Below are positions 10,544-20,990 of a stretch of 64,000 bases of DNA, piece after piece. Below the pieces are notes generated by a model that was not told the origin of the DNA, did no database searches, and saw only the letters and a list, made by a program, of their open reading frames with translations. The stretch is from Coriolopsis trogii (taxonomy: Eukaryota; Basidiomycota; Agaricomycetes; Polyporales; Polyporaceae). The DNA lies in the NCBI GenBank assembly GCA_020543525.1, contig JAHYIO010000005.1, positions 992,001 to 1,056,000 on the forward strand, written 5' to 3'. How positions within the stretch are numbered: the stretch's first letter is position 1; every line of letters starts with the position of its first letter. The translations under genes and the position numbers were made by a program.

Positions 10544-10618
10544 GGATTTGGACGCGAAGGGGCTCGTTAGAAAGCTACGGCACGTAGCTTTCCATCGGGT
10601 CCCTTCGAATCCAAATCC
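10544..10618. repeat. 75-bp imperfect hairpin inside the hAT-like element
   Basis: Three paired blocks are nested about one centre: GGATTTGGA with TCCAAATCC, CGAAGGG with CCCTTCG, and GAAAGCTACG with CGTAGCTTTC. The loop is only GCA. A transcript or single strand of this DNA would fold strongly. Confidence 0.8.
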
Positions 10619-10718
10619 ACCAGGAAACGACCCACAGTGACGCAGAGTACCTGCTCCTGTCAAGGAGAGACAGGAGCGAGGGTCCCGAGTGCACTAGCGG
10701 GCCGTTTCGGACGCATGT

Positions 10719-10761
10719 GGGCTCGTTCGAAAGCCACAGAGCATGGCTTTCGAATGGGCCC
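10719..10761. repeat. Second, related hairpin in the same element
   Basis: CGTTCGAAAGCCA pairs with TGGCTTTCGAATG, with flanking GGGC and GGCCC also pairing. Its left arm (GGGCTCGTTCGAAAGCCAC) resembles the left arm of the hairpin at 10544 (GGGCTCGTTAGAAAGCTAC). The two are probably diverged copies of one palindrome. Confidence 0.65.
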
Positions 10762-13668
10762 CTGCGCGTTCTAATGCGCCAAGAATCGGCTGAGATACTC
10801 CCTTATCTTGATGGGGATACTCGGCCTGGGGGAGGTGGGTGCTGAGAAACATGATTGGGACATACCTGTGGATGACTTTCCTCATGAATGACACTGTACT
10901 CCCATTCCCCTGCATCCCTACTGCCCACCTCCATTTGAATGGCTGGAATCCAGTGGGATGTGGTGGAGTATGCGGCAATCTACCAGCCAGCCTAGATGTT
11001 GAGGAAGAGAGATCAAGGCAGACAGCACAGTGGTGCAGTTCTCCAGGCTTAGAGCAGTGAGAATTAGAAGTCAAGCAAGAGATGGAGCTAAAAAGACAGT
11101 AGGGTCATGTACAAGTGGCAATAGATATGAGAGACTGGAGGAGAAGGGCCTTGATCCTCGGGTTTGGCCCTAACCCAAGGCACCTGGTCATGACCGGTCA
11201 CCCCCCATACGTCCTTGACTGTGACCGGAACCGGACCGTTAGCATGACCGCAATCGTTGCGGTCAAAGTCAGGTCATAGACCGGTCATGTCCGGTCATTT
11301 GAACGGTCATGACCGGTCATATGACCTGACTTTCAATCACTACGGCTTTGGCAGCGATACAATCAGACGATTTGGCGGCAACATCTCCTCAATGAAGAAA
11401 CTAGCAGCACGCGATTTTGAGGACCTTGTCCAGGTACGTCTCTAGCGTCATCATCATGTATACCAGATGATAATATCACGAAGTGCGCCATCCCTGCGTT
11501 TGAAGGACTCCTACCAGCTTGCTATGATAAGATAGTCATTGATCTTCTATTTGCCCTCGCAACCTGGCACGCGCTAGCCAAACTTCGGCTTCATTCTGAT
11601 TCTACGATAGCCTTTCTTGAGCAGCTCACGCCGACTCTTGGTTCTCTGATGCGGCAATTCCAACACGACGTGTGTGCTCATTTTGAGACACGCGAGCTTC
11701 CCAGGGAGACGACAGCGTGCCATCGCCGTGCAGCAGCCACGGCAGCAAAGACCTCCAGGAGTGCCACTTCATCTGCCCGTACCTCGACAACTCGCACGCG
11801 CAAACAATTCAATCTCAAGACATACAAGTATCATCGGCTAGCAGACTATCCACGTATCATTCGCCTATTTGGTCCTACCGATAATTATACTACACAGACT
11901 GTGGGTGCCGCTATCTGTCATCGAGCACTGTCAGAGTGACTCACATTGCATTCAATGTAGGGAGAGCTGGAGCACCGTAGAGTGAAGCGCTTCTATGCAC
12001 ACACATACAAGAATGCATCTTTTGTCACTCAAATTGCAACACAGCAGCGGCGCGAAGCCATATTACACCGCATCGCGGTACGAACAGGCGCTGTCGCAGA
12101 GAAGCCACACCGACAAGACACTGGCAAGCGTACCACTAGCAGGCCTGAGAAGTGCCTTCGCCTCCAGTTCACGGACAACGACCCGCTGGCATCTACCTCT
12201 CCTAAGCAACACGTCGATATCTCGGAGAAACAGCATCACCCTGTCGACATTGGCGATTTTGTTGCAGCTAACTCAGGGGACCCTGCCTGCAAGGTGTGCT
12301 TCCTCACCCATCATGGCTGAAACATATTCTCAGACTTCACTCGGACGTCTCCAGGCATTCATCCTCAAGCTCAAAGAACACGTCATCATGAGGCTGAGGC
12401 ACAATGACTCGGCGGAAGACTCTCAGCCTACACGCACAGAGATGAATGCTCTGTGCATCCGGCATGACAAACTATATCTCCACAAAGTCCTACGCGTCAA
12501 TTATACCTCATACGACCTCCGGCGTGGACAAGACTCCATCAATCCTCGTACGCACTCTGACATCATGATGGTTGCTCCACCAGGAGAAGGACATCCGTAT
12601 CTCTATGCTCGCGTTCTCAGCATCTTCCATATCAATGCCTATAGCATCGACCTCCCTGATGTTGCACCACAGCTGCTACAAGTTCTCTGGATTCGCTGGT
12701 TTGACTATGACGTGTCCGCACCTGGTGGATTTGAGAAAAACCGCCTGCATAGGCTGAAGTTTGCTCACCTTGATGACGGAGATCCGTTCACGTTCATCTC
12801 TCCCGACAAGGTTCTGCGGTCTGTCCACCTCTTACCAGCATTCCATCATGGAAGAGCGGACAATGGGATCAGCGGTGAGTCGATTGCGCGTCGGGACAGC
12901 AAGAAAGACGATTGGAAGTATCTATACATTGGAATGTACGTACTTACTGCCCGTCACACTACACGTACCCTGTTTACTCACTACTCCTGATAGGTGGTCA
13001 GACCGTGATCTATTCATGCGCTACTTTGGTGGAGCTGTGGGGCATCAACACACCGGGCCCTCTACCACAGCTACTACTATGGCATCCGAGACAATGGCAG
13101 ACACTTCCGAGGAGATCAGTGCAATTGAGGCTGAAACTGTCGGTAACGCTTGCCTGACCGTGGACGAGCAAGATTTGCAACCCGGATCCGATGATGAAGA
13201 ACGTGATGGTGGATACGCACCGTCATCAGACGGAGAGGAGTTCTCGGACACGGAGGAAGACCTGCCAGTGCGCGGTGACCAACATGGCAGGGATGGCCGA
13301 GACCAAGTACCATCCTCGGACAGTTCTGATATTGACGAAGATGCGGATGTAGGTCCAGAAGACGGGGAGGATAGTGCTGTGCAGAATGAGTTGGATCTAT
13401 TGGACGCCGCAGCTGCGTATTAGATAGTCGAACCGAGGCCAGGACTCGGACGTCCCTCAAGTCAGTAGGCGCCTATTATGGGTCGAATTGTGTAGTGCTT
13501 CCCTGCCTTCCGGATGCTTGAGATAGTATTCCATTATGTATGTATGAGATATATCTGGGTGCAAAAATTGTCCTTAAGCTGTAAAGCGGTGTGAAACTGG
13601 TCGTAGGTCGGGCTCGACATATCTACGCTTTCAAGCGCTTATGGGATCGGGAGCGGTCGCAAGCGCTT

Positions 13669-14901
13669 ATGGTACACGGAGCGATTGCAAGCGCTGCCAT
13701 GCGTGTGCATGCGGACATGCGCCGAATGCGGTTTGACCTTTTGCTGATGAAGCGTGCTGTGATTGTTAGAACTATCAAAGAGCTCTTCACGCTGAAAGTA
13801 AAGCTTGGAGATGGCAGCCGGAGCCCCTACAGAGAGGTACCAGATAGCGAGCTCAAAGACGCCAAGTTCGTCTGGGTCGAAGGAATACCAGACGAACTTT
13901 TCGTTGGCGAGATCCGTCATTTGGCTGATACCACTGGCCCACGACCGGAGAGGAGAGCTGGATATTGGCTCCTCAAGATTGGCGTGGCGTACCCTGGTCC
14001 TCAAGCTCGGCCAGGTGAGAAGACTATTCTACACTTGCATGGCGGTGCGTTCTACGTAAGTCCGAGCAGCTCGCCACAGCTGTTTGTCTGGCACTTTCTG
14101 CGATATCATTGCGTTGTGGCCTGGCGTACTCATCATGTTCTTCTGCAGATCGGCTCAGCCAACCCGTCCGACGTAACTGCGAACTTCACCCGGGGACTGC
14201 TCCAGCACAGTCAAGCCATCAATCGCACATTCGCGATCGATTACCGCCTCACGACCTCCGCGCCCGATCCTACCACGAACCCGTTCCCCGCCGCCCTTCT
14301 CGACGCCCTCGCCGGATATCGGTACCTCGTACACAACGCCGGGTTCGCCCCAGAGAATATCATCGTAGCAGGGGACTCCGCTGGAGGTAACCTCGCCCTC
14401 GCCCTCGTCCGCCACCTCATAGAGAACCCCACCCCATCTCTTCCCCCTCCAGGGCGCGTCCTCACGGCATCGGCGTGGCTCGATCTGTCCATGTCCCGGC
14501 GCGGGCCTGACTCGACTGCCGTGATGAACGCGCCCACCGACATCTTCGATGAGGCGCCAGGAAGGCTGTTCGGGAAGTACGGCGTGATGGGCCTGCTGGG
14601 CCCGTTGGACTTTGGAGTGGCGCAGACGAACCGGTACCTTTCCCCTGTCTCGCTGATGTGCGAGCCGCTGCCAGAAAGGGGACTGTTTGCGGGTTTCCCG
14701 GAGACGTATGTCGTCGCGGGAGGGGCGGAACGCCTCTTGGACGACTCGACGGCGTTGGTGAGGCTGATGAGGGCGGATGGGGTGAATGTGATCGAAGATG
14801 TCCCGGCGGACGCTGTGCACGATTTCCTCGTCTTCAGGTGGCACGAGCCCGAGAGGACGGAGGTGCTGAAGAGGATCAGCGGATGGATCGACGGGATGTG
14901 A
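13669..14901 (+). CDS. Alpha/beta hydrolase, fold-3 (hormone-sensitive lipase type)
   Basis: The HSL-type oxyanion motif HLHGGAFY lies at the exon 1 border and the nucleophile elbow GDSAGGNLALAL follows. The acid (ERLLDDS) and the histidine (DAVHDFL) complete a Ser-Asp-His triad in the usual order and spacing. One 93-bp intron (14056-14148, GTAAGT...TGCAG) falls directly after HGGAFY. It is a multiple of three without a stop, so retention would add 31 residues in frame. The spliced product from ATG 13669 is about 379 residues, the normal size for this family. The N-terminus before about residue 60 is atypical, so the true start may differ. Such enzymes hydrolyse short-chain esters; the substrate cannot be told from sequence. 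Confidence 0.8.
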   Translation: MVHGAIASAAMRVHADMRRMRFDLLLMKRAVIVRTIKELFTLKVKLGDGSRSPYREVPDSELKDAKFVWVEGIPDELFVGEIRHLADTTGPRPERRAGYWLLKIGVAYPGPQARPGEKTILHLHGGAFYVSPSSSPQLFVWHFLRYHCVVAWRTHHVLLQIGSANPSDVTANFTRGLLQHSQAINRTFAIDYRLTTSAPDPTTNPFPAALLDALAGYRYLVHNAGFAPENIIVAGDSAGGNLALALVRHLIENPTPSLPPPGRVLTASAWLDLSMSRRGPDSTAVMNAPTDIFDEAPGRLFGKYGVMGLLGPLDFGVAQTNRYLSPVSLMCEPLPERGLFAGFPETYVVAGGAERLLDDSTALVRLMRADGVNVIEDVPADAVHDFLVFRWHEPERTEVLKRISGWIDGM

Positions 14902-15153
14902 GACCATAACATCGCCTGAGTATGTTTGCACCTCAGGGTATATTCGCGTCTATAGCGGAGGGCCACGTCTCATGCGCAATCCACTAGTACAACTGGCAAA
15001 CTGTCCATGCTATTCTCTCTTTACACCTGCCGAAAACGAACAACATTGCGGTATCAGTGACGCGCTCCACAATTGCACCGACGTAGCATAAAAAACAAGG
15101 GACGCATACCAGATCCAAGTATACAGTGATCCATAAACCAACTAAGCAGTGGA

Positions 15154-17382
15154 TCAGATGCCCGTCAAGTCAAAGTCCATGACGTTGATCGCCGTCCCGT
15201 TCGTCAAGAACAAGCTCAGCACCCCATCTCCCCCCGCACTCGCATCCAGCCTATACCGATCAAACAGCGGCTCCCACCCACACCCGCTCTCCATCTCGAA
15301 CACGACCTCCCAGTCTCGGAAGTGGCCTCCGGCGGTGCTCCTCAACACGCTCAGCGCACTCGAGTTCTCCGCGTTCGACGGCAAGATGAGGAGCACCGAG
15401 TGGTGCGGCGACTGCGGCGGGGCGACGACCTTGCCGCGCTTCCCAATCACCGTCGGGGTGCCGGTCACGTTGTATGCGCTTTGGAGCTCGGGGGAGAGCG
15501 GGAGGGGAGTGCGCGTCCAGTGCGCAGTCGTACTCCGCCAGTAGTGGTACCAGCGCTCGGTGCCCGTCGTGTTCTCCCGGTTGAGGACGTGCAGGCGACC
15601 TTGGCTATCGACCGTCTGGCCTTCTTGGTTCAGGATGCCACTAGGCGTCGGACGGGATTAGTTCCAGTCGGAGAGAGGGGGAGGAGAGGACGTTGTGATT
15701 GCGTGTACGTACCCGTACTTGGGGATACCGAAGATGGTGATGCCTGCGGAGACGGGGAGGATAGGCTCCTGAGCGGACATGTTCGCAATGGTCTGGTTCC
15801 AGTTGTTGAGCCAGGTCTCGCCAAGATCGGTGCTGTATGCGAAGTTGAGGTCATGGTTCTGTCATACACCTGTCAGCGTGTAGAGCAGAGAGGAGAATTT
15901 GGTGCACGAACATTCTCGGGACCGTTCGGCCCAGCCTGAACAGCGACATTCGAGCCAGTGTCGTTTACGTAGTCACGGTATGTCCTACAGACATCGTCAA
16001 TTACTCGTTGAGCAGTCATTCCTGTGCCCTCACCAGGAGGTCAAAAGGTTTCCGCGGAAGTCGAAGTCAATGCCATTGATATATGCGTTGTCTATGTGTG
16101 GGTGAGAGACGTCAATGATGGGTTCCATCGTTCATGCAGAGACCGCTCACTGTTAACGCCCTGAAGATATTTGCCAATGAGGGACCATCCCTTGTTCGGT
16201 GTGTACTTGTAGAGCCAGTCATCGCCAAGACCCGAACGGCCAACGCGCAATTCGAGGATCAAGTCAGCCCCACCACTGTGCGCCTTCGCAGACTCTGGTA
16301 TCGAGAGGAAACGTGGGTACGTGACATTGATGAAGTAGATGGACTTGTCGAGATTCTCGGTGCCCGGAAGTTGGTCCTGCGCGAGTCAGTTCGTAAAGGG
16401 ACGGTCCTGGTATGACGGAGAGGCGTACGAGAGTGGGTCCGAAGAGGTCGGCAGACCAAGCGATTTTGAAGGGATTCGTAGCTACGCCGGCTTTGGACAT
16501 GCGATAGTTGAGATCATTGTCGTGCTGGTCGAAGCCGAGATGTAGGGAACCATCTCCATGAGAGATACCAAGTGACATCCTGTTGGGCAACGCGTCAGCG
16601 GTGCATCATCTCGCCAAATCAAAATATGAACGAGTATATGCCCTGCCCCCCCGGTGACTTCACATAAACAACAGTTTTGATGACACCCGGAACTGGCTAT
16701 CATGAGCACTGTGACGAGCATAATTGTGGCGCGTGCACAACGACACCAAGCCCGGGCCCGTTCAAACAACATAGAGTGAATAACAGTACTGTCCGGGTGG
16801 CGCGAAGACGAAACCAGTGCTTATATAAACGGCCTGTGATCACATCTTGACCCCACGTGTACTGAACATTAGTCCAGGAAGTGATCGTATGCCCCAGTCA
16901 AAAGCCAAGCACGCAGGGATTTGGGTTTGCATGTAGTCACTGAGAGACAATACTTACCCCGCTCTCTGCCGAATACACGCGAATGTAGAGCATTCTGTGA
17001 GGAAGAGACTTACATATCGTGTCCGTCATCCTCCGTCTGGTTGTAATCCAAGAACGAGAACGCCTCCCATGCGTTGTTATCGCCTGCAAGGGCTCTGCGA
17101 GCCAGAGTTGGGTGCCTCACGGACGAGTTGCCAGTATCCGCAAGATAGTATGCAGCATACTGGTAGCCTGTAGTGCGTGTTGGTCAAGCATACGGTTACG
17201 AAGACGCGATAGAACACACCATTGAAAGTGAAGAGCGCGTCCTGCTGGAACGACTCTCCATTCAGATGGTTCTTCATCGGCGGGTCTGCGCCAAGGGTAG
17301 TCGTCTGCAATACCCGCATGCTGGCAGCGTAGACACCGCAGACCAAGCAGAGCAACAAAGCAATAATACTGTGGACCTTCAT
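15154..17382 (-). CDS. Secreted BNR_4-type propeller protein
   Basis: The eight exons are 17382-17220, 17167-17014, 16579-16429, 16376-16151, 16091-16034, 15984-15912, 15858-15713 and 15640-15154. They sum to 1458 nt (485 residues) in a clean frame. A signal peptide (MKVHSIIALLLCLVCGVYA) starts the protein. Family blocks follow in order: GYQYAAYYLADTG, DDGHD..SLGISHGDGSLHLG, FDQHDNDLNYRMS, NVTYPRF, then repeated DGETW-like blade motifs (STDLGETWLNNW). This is the BNR_4 pattern of beta-propellers that act on or bind polysaccharides; some bacterial relatives are carbohydrate lyases. The enzyme activity is unknown. Intron 2 (16580-17013) is 434 bp, far longer than its neighbours. The gene is convergent with the hydrolase at 14901. 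Confidence 0.82.
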
Positions 17383-17731
17383 CTTCGAACGAGGTAGAGG
17401 TCTTGGATGGGGCTCGTCGCATAACTTACGCTGGTCGTCGTGTTCACCTTTTGAACAAATGACAGCTGAGAGCTACGGGCCGCGTGCCATAGGGAGAACA
17501 TCGGAATGATATGCGAGAGAGCATGACCAGGGTAGCGTGACCGGGCGAGAGGTGACCGTGGACCATGGACGACATTGAGAAGCCTGCAAAGGACGGCGTC
17601 GACGACATCCCCGGCTGGCGGCCCGCAACGTCTGATCATGATGACCTCGACGGCGCTTGCCCATGTGCTGCCCCAGACGCAGCGCGGCGGCATCGTCCAT
17701 GATTTACGCAACGTTGTACTCGACGATCACC

Positions 17732-18445
17732 ATGGCTTTCTCGCTCGGCACTCCCGTAAACACTGCACTTCTTCTGTACATTCTCTATTCGATCCAGAGG
17801 ATACTCTTCCCCTCAACAAACATCTATGGCAAGCCGGTCCCCACCGAGTTCAAGAACGGCTACACATGGATGCCAAAGTCGCACCCACCCACCCTTCTCT
17901 ACCAGACTTTCACCCCCAAGACTCTCGCACCGTACAACGGGCAAGAGGGGAAGCGTATTCTGCTTGCGATCAAGGGTGTCGTATATGATGTGACAGCGGG
18001 CAGGAACTTCTACGGACCGGGTGTGTGAGCTCCTTCATGCGACCGCTACAGGTACTGACGTTATACAGAGGGCATGTATGCCAACTTTGCTGGCCGTGAC
18101 GCGTCGAGGGGAATGGCCAAACAGTCTTTCGACGAAGGTAGCTTATCTCCATCCAAGCTGCTTCCACCATACTGACTACGACATGTAGAGATGCTCACAC
18201 CAATCGACCAACCTCTGGACAAGCTGGAGGACCTCACCCCGGAGGAGATGTACGTACTCAACTATACTCGTTGGAATGACAACAGCTGACAGTCTTGACA
18301 TTCTGGCAGTGAGAACATGAAGGGTGAGCTGCCTTTACACCGCCCGTCCCATGATGTCTTTCTGACCTTCTGCACAGGCTGGATGGACCACTTTTCAAAC
18401 AAGTACATCGTCTGCGGCAAGCTGGTGGAGAACGATGCTATCTAG
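17732..18445 (+). CDS. DAP1: Dap1/PGRMC-like cytochrome b5-fold haem protein
   Basis: Five exons (17732-18020, 18069-18137, 18189-18249, 18310-18323, 18378-18445) total 501 nt, or 166 residues. The last-but-one exon is only 14 nt. An N-terminal membrane anchor (TPVNTALLLYILYSIQRIL) is followed by the membrane-associated progesterone receptor domain: FTPKTLAPYNG, RILLAIKGVVYDVTAGRNFY, then MYANFAGRDASRGMAKQSF. The Tyr in KGVVYDVT and the one in NFYGPEGMY are in the positions used for haem ligation in this family. Yeast Dap1 supports cytochrome P450 steps of sterol synthesis (Erg11) at the ER. The start is chosen so that the anchor sits at the N-terminus. The gene stands about 350 bp from the divergent BNR_4 gene. 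Confidence 0.92.
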
Positions 18446-18889
18446 AGAGTAGTTTCCTTGTGAGTATCCCGGTAATATGTCCTGCGAGATCTATCTACAA
18501 GCCAGAGCTTCTGCAGGTGTACTTTTGCTCTGTCGTTTGTTATGCATATGCTTTCGGTTACGACCTCCTGTCACGTGTGAGCCTCGTCGTCTTAAGACCT
18601 GCATATATGCACTTCTCTTTCGCCCTCCTCAACGTTCAGCAGTACAGCAGTCATCCCACCGAATTCTGCATGGGCTTTTTCAGTATAAAGCGCCAACGCG
18701 TCAGTGGGCTTACCGAGTGCTCGGGCACCAGTCAGCCGAGGTGAGTGTTCGCTTCGGGCGCGGGCATGCATTCAATACAAGGTGTGCTTGCAGGAAAGTT
18801 GTACTTGGTTCATTCTCACGAGTACATCCTACAGAAAAATTAACATACTACCGCTGTCCCATACCACCTTTGTACACTCTCCGGACAGC
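18446..18889. other. Convergent intergenic region
   Basis: This is 444 bp between the 3' ends of the Dap1-like gene and the GH76 gene. No gene or repeat is seen; it should hold both polyadenylation regions. Confidence 0.6.
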
Positions 18890-20508
18890 TCAGCAAGGAC
18901 CGTACTTTGCGGCACATACGTGCGCAGCGAGACCGGCAGTCTATAGCGAAGTAAGTAGCCACATCAATAAACGCGTTCCAGGAGCGTCCTCACCTGTGTT
19001 TCCGCCGTGAACAGCGACCCGCCCTGGCTCGGCGCGTACCACACGTTGCCAACGGTCCAGTTCGAGCCGGTGGCGTAGTGGACGACCGCGCTCTCCTGCG
19101 CGCCGATGAAGCCCTGGTACTTGCTCACGCGGTCGGGCGCGTTGTCGAGGTAGAACTGGAGGTGCTTCATCCAGAGGCCCTTGAACATCGCCTGGTCGTT
19201 GTTGCACGTCGACGTGGGCGTCGCGCTGTCGCAGGTCTCCTTCAGGATGTTGTTCGTCGTCTTCAGCCTGATCGCGGCGTCGAGCGTGATCTCGGCTTGG
19301 GCGATCAGGGACGTGTCGCCCGTCGCCTTTGCGAGCGCGGCGAGGCCCGACGCGATGACGCCCTGGTTGTAGGTCCACGTCGTCTGGCCATTGTTCCTGC
19401 AGTCGTTGGTGAGGCCGTCGTTCCAGAGACCGTCCGAGTTGCGCATGCCCGAGTTCAGCACTGGAAGATCAGGTGAGTTGGTGCCGATACTTGTGCAGGA
19501 CGAATGGATGCTTACGCCATGTCCAGGTCTACATGGCGTGGAGTCTGTGTCAGTTCGGTCATGCTTGTGAACTGCCGTGACCTGCTCACCTTCTTTGCAT
19601 TGTCAAGGTACTTGCTATCGCCGAAGCGGAGGTACGAGATCGCAGAAGTGTACAAGAACAGCTCGTTCGTGATCGCGTTCTTGTACGTGTGCGCGCTCGA
19701 CCACCACACTGGCGTCGCGTGTCCTGGTCAGTATGTGTCGCAGTTCACGATAGCGCAAATTACTCACCGCCGCCACCACAGACGGACGTATCCCATTCTG
19801 CTGCGATCAGGTCATACACGATCTTCGCGCTGTTCTGTAAAGAGCCGCGTTTCAGCATTCTCTCTCGCGCTATCAATACAAGAGCCGCCTTACGATGTAC
19901 GGCGCGGCGTTCTGCCCGCGCTGGCTTCTGTAGTCGGACACCTTCAAGAGCGCGAGGACGATCCACTGTACGAGTTCAAACGGTGAGTGACGCGTCCCGC
20001 ACGCGCGTCGCAGCAGCTCTGCTTACCCCAGCGTCATCGTTGCTTCCAGCGAGCGCGGAGATCCACGCGTTCCGGTTCTGCTGCAGCGCGAGCTGGCCGA
20101 TGCGCGTCGAGTCCGCGACATCGAGGTTCGAGGAGCCGTCGGCGAGCATGAGGTTGTAGAAGTCCTCGATCGTGTTCTATGATGTCACAGAATCAACACC
20201 CGTCAAGAATGCGTTGTGAGAGCAGAAAGACGATGGCGTACCGCATCAGTCCAGAAGATGCCCCATCCTCCACCGTTCCAGTACGCGGAGTGAAGACGCT
20301 GGGCGACGCTCTACACTTCACCGTCAGCAGGGCTTGAGCGCAAGAGCAAGATACCAGGCGTCAAACGGACCTGGGCGGTGCTGAGCGTCGCGGCGCACTG
20401 TGCGCGCGGGAGGAGGGGAGACGCGGCGGCGGACTGGTACGTGCCGAACGTCGAGAGGACGGTCGCGAGCGAGGCCAGAGACGCGAGCTTGTTGAGATTG
20501 AAGAACAT
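18890..20508 (-). CDS. Glycoside hydrolase family 76 (alpha-1,6-mannanase type), secreted
   Basis: Nine exons (20508-20371, 20310-20242, 20176-20027, 19965-19894, 19834-19768, 19723-19590, 19528-19516, 19460-18994, 18940-18890) give 1161 nt, or 386 residues. A hydrophobic signal segment begins the protein. The GH76 marker residues are present: WNGGGWGIFWTDANT, the catalytic Asp pair in GSNDDAGW, TPVWWSSAHTYKNAITNELF, and NDGLTNDCRNNGQTTWTYNQ. Exon 7 is a 13-nt micro-exon (ACCTGGACATGGC) needed to build KKTWTWLLNSGM. The last 17 codons (TAGLAAHVCAAKYGPC) lie on a separate exon. The family acts on alpha-1,6-mannan of fungal cell walls (Dfg5/Dcw1 relatives) or in mannan breakdown. No clear GPI tail is seen. 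Confidence 0.92.
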
Positions 20509-20694
20509 CTCCACAGGGCGACGCGCGATAGGTCCGGGTGGCGACTAGCTATTGGTATCAAGACGGCGGGATGGGAGGGGACTCGTCGAAGAAACCTTGT
20601 CGGGTCCGCGAGAGGGTCGCTTATAAGTGATGCTCCACGACGTCTGGCGGAGACTATTACGGCTGGTCCTTTACGATTTGAACGCTGGGAGTAC

Positions 20695-20990
20695 TCACTC
20701 CTCACTGCTGATGACAAGCGATGCTGGGGCGACCTCGCCGGTCCAGTTGTTGACTCGGCGGAAGAAGGGGATCCCGGACTGAGCGGTCGGCCACATGAGA
20801 TGCGTCCGGGTGCGTCGTTGATAGCCGGGCGTGTTGTATCGGACGGGGCCATATGGGCTGACTTCGCAGTATGCACATGGCTTCTGCACATGACACAAGA
20901 TGCGCGAAGAGAACGCAGAGAAGGACTAGGGACGCCGTGACGTACCAGTCTCCCATGCGCGGCAAGGCAGAGCTCGAGCATTGAAACAAG
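20695..20990 (-). CDS. Possible exon of an unrecognised protein
   Basis: The minus strand reads as coding-like sequence over 66 codons: CAYCEVSPYGPVRYNTPGYQ, then GIPFFRRVNNWTGEVAPASL, ending in a stop at 20695. A short Met-led frame just upstream (MGDWYVTASLVLLCVLFAHL, starting near 20960) could be a signal segment joined to it by an intron. I do not recognise the family. It could be a small secreted protein, a relic, or chance. Confidence 0.3.

Larger units (their letters stand above)
10105..11342. mobile_element. Non-autonomous hAT-like element inside the Plavaka-like gene
   Basis: The left end reads TAGTGATTAAAAGTCAGGTC and the right end, reverse-complemented, TAGTGATTGAAAGTCAGGTC, so these are terminal inverted repeats with one mismatch. 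The TAGTG start fits the hAT family. CTTTGGC occurs just before the left end (10098-10104) and again at 11346-11352, three bases (CGG) after the right end, which suggests a target duplication with an untidy right border. Both subterminal regions are packed with the palindromic unit GACCGGTCATGACC and variants. The interior, about 10320-11160, has no convincing frame but holds two hairpins. The element needs an outside transposase. Confidence 0.8.
7748..13423 (+). pseudogene. Plavaka-like (CACTA-related) transposase gene, interrupted by a hAT-like element
   Basis: There are ten exons: 7748-7972, 8037-9203, 9255-9481, 9537-9786, 9838-10004, 10080-10104 continued at 11353-11433, 11484-11900, 11961-12293, 12334-12935 and 12994-13423. 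If the insertion at 10105-11352 is omitted, the exons sum to 3924 nt, one clean 1307-residue frame. The N-terminus has a Cys-rich start (MPVCPGCDKQYKTLANHAKAC) like a C2H2 finger, followed by a charged helix. Conserved blocks follow: DYPEKCLIGCIKH..C.CPECL, then VPDLMHEFELGVWKSVFTHL, then DNYTTQTGELEHRRVKRFYA. A Ser/Glu/Asp-rich acidic tail ends the protein. I know this block pattern from large repeated families in Agaricomycetes; the assignment to Plavaka is from memory. As it stands the insertion must stop full-length translation. Terminal repeats of the gene's own element were not found. Confidence 0.55.

Noticed and set aside
10403..11074. Frames of 86-126 codons inside the hAT-like insertion
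   Set aside because: They coincide with palindromic sequence and show no transposase motif.
18477..19010. 177-codon plus-strand frame over the end of the GH76 gene
   Set aside because: It overlaps the antisense of verified GH76 exons and has no family resemblance.
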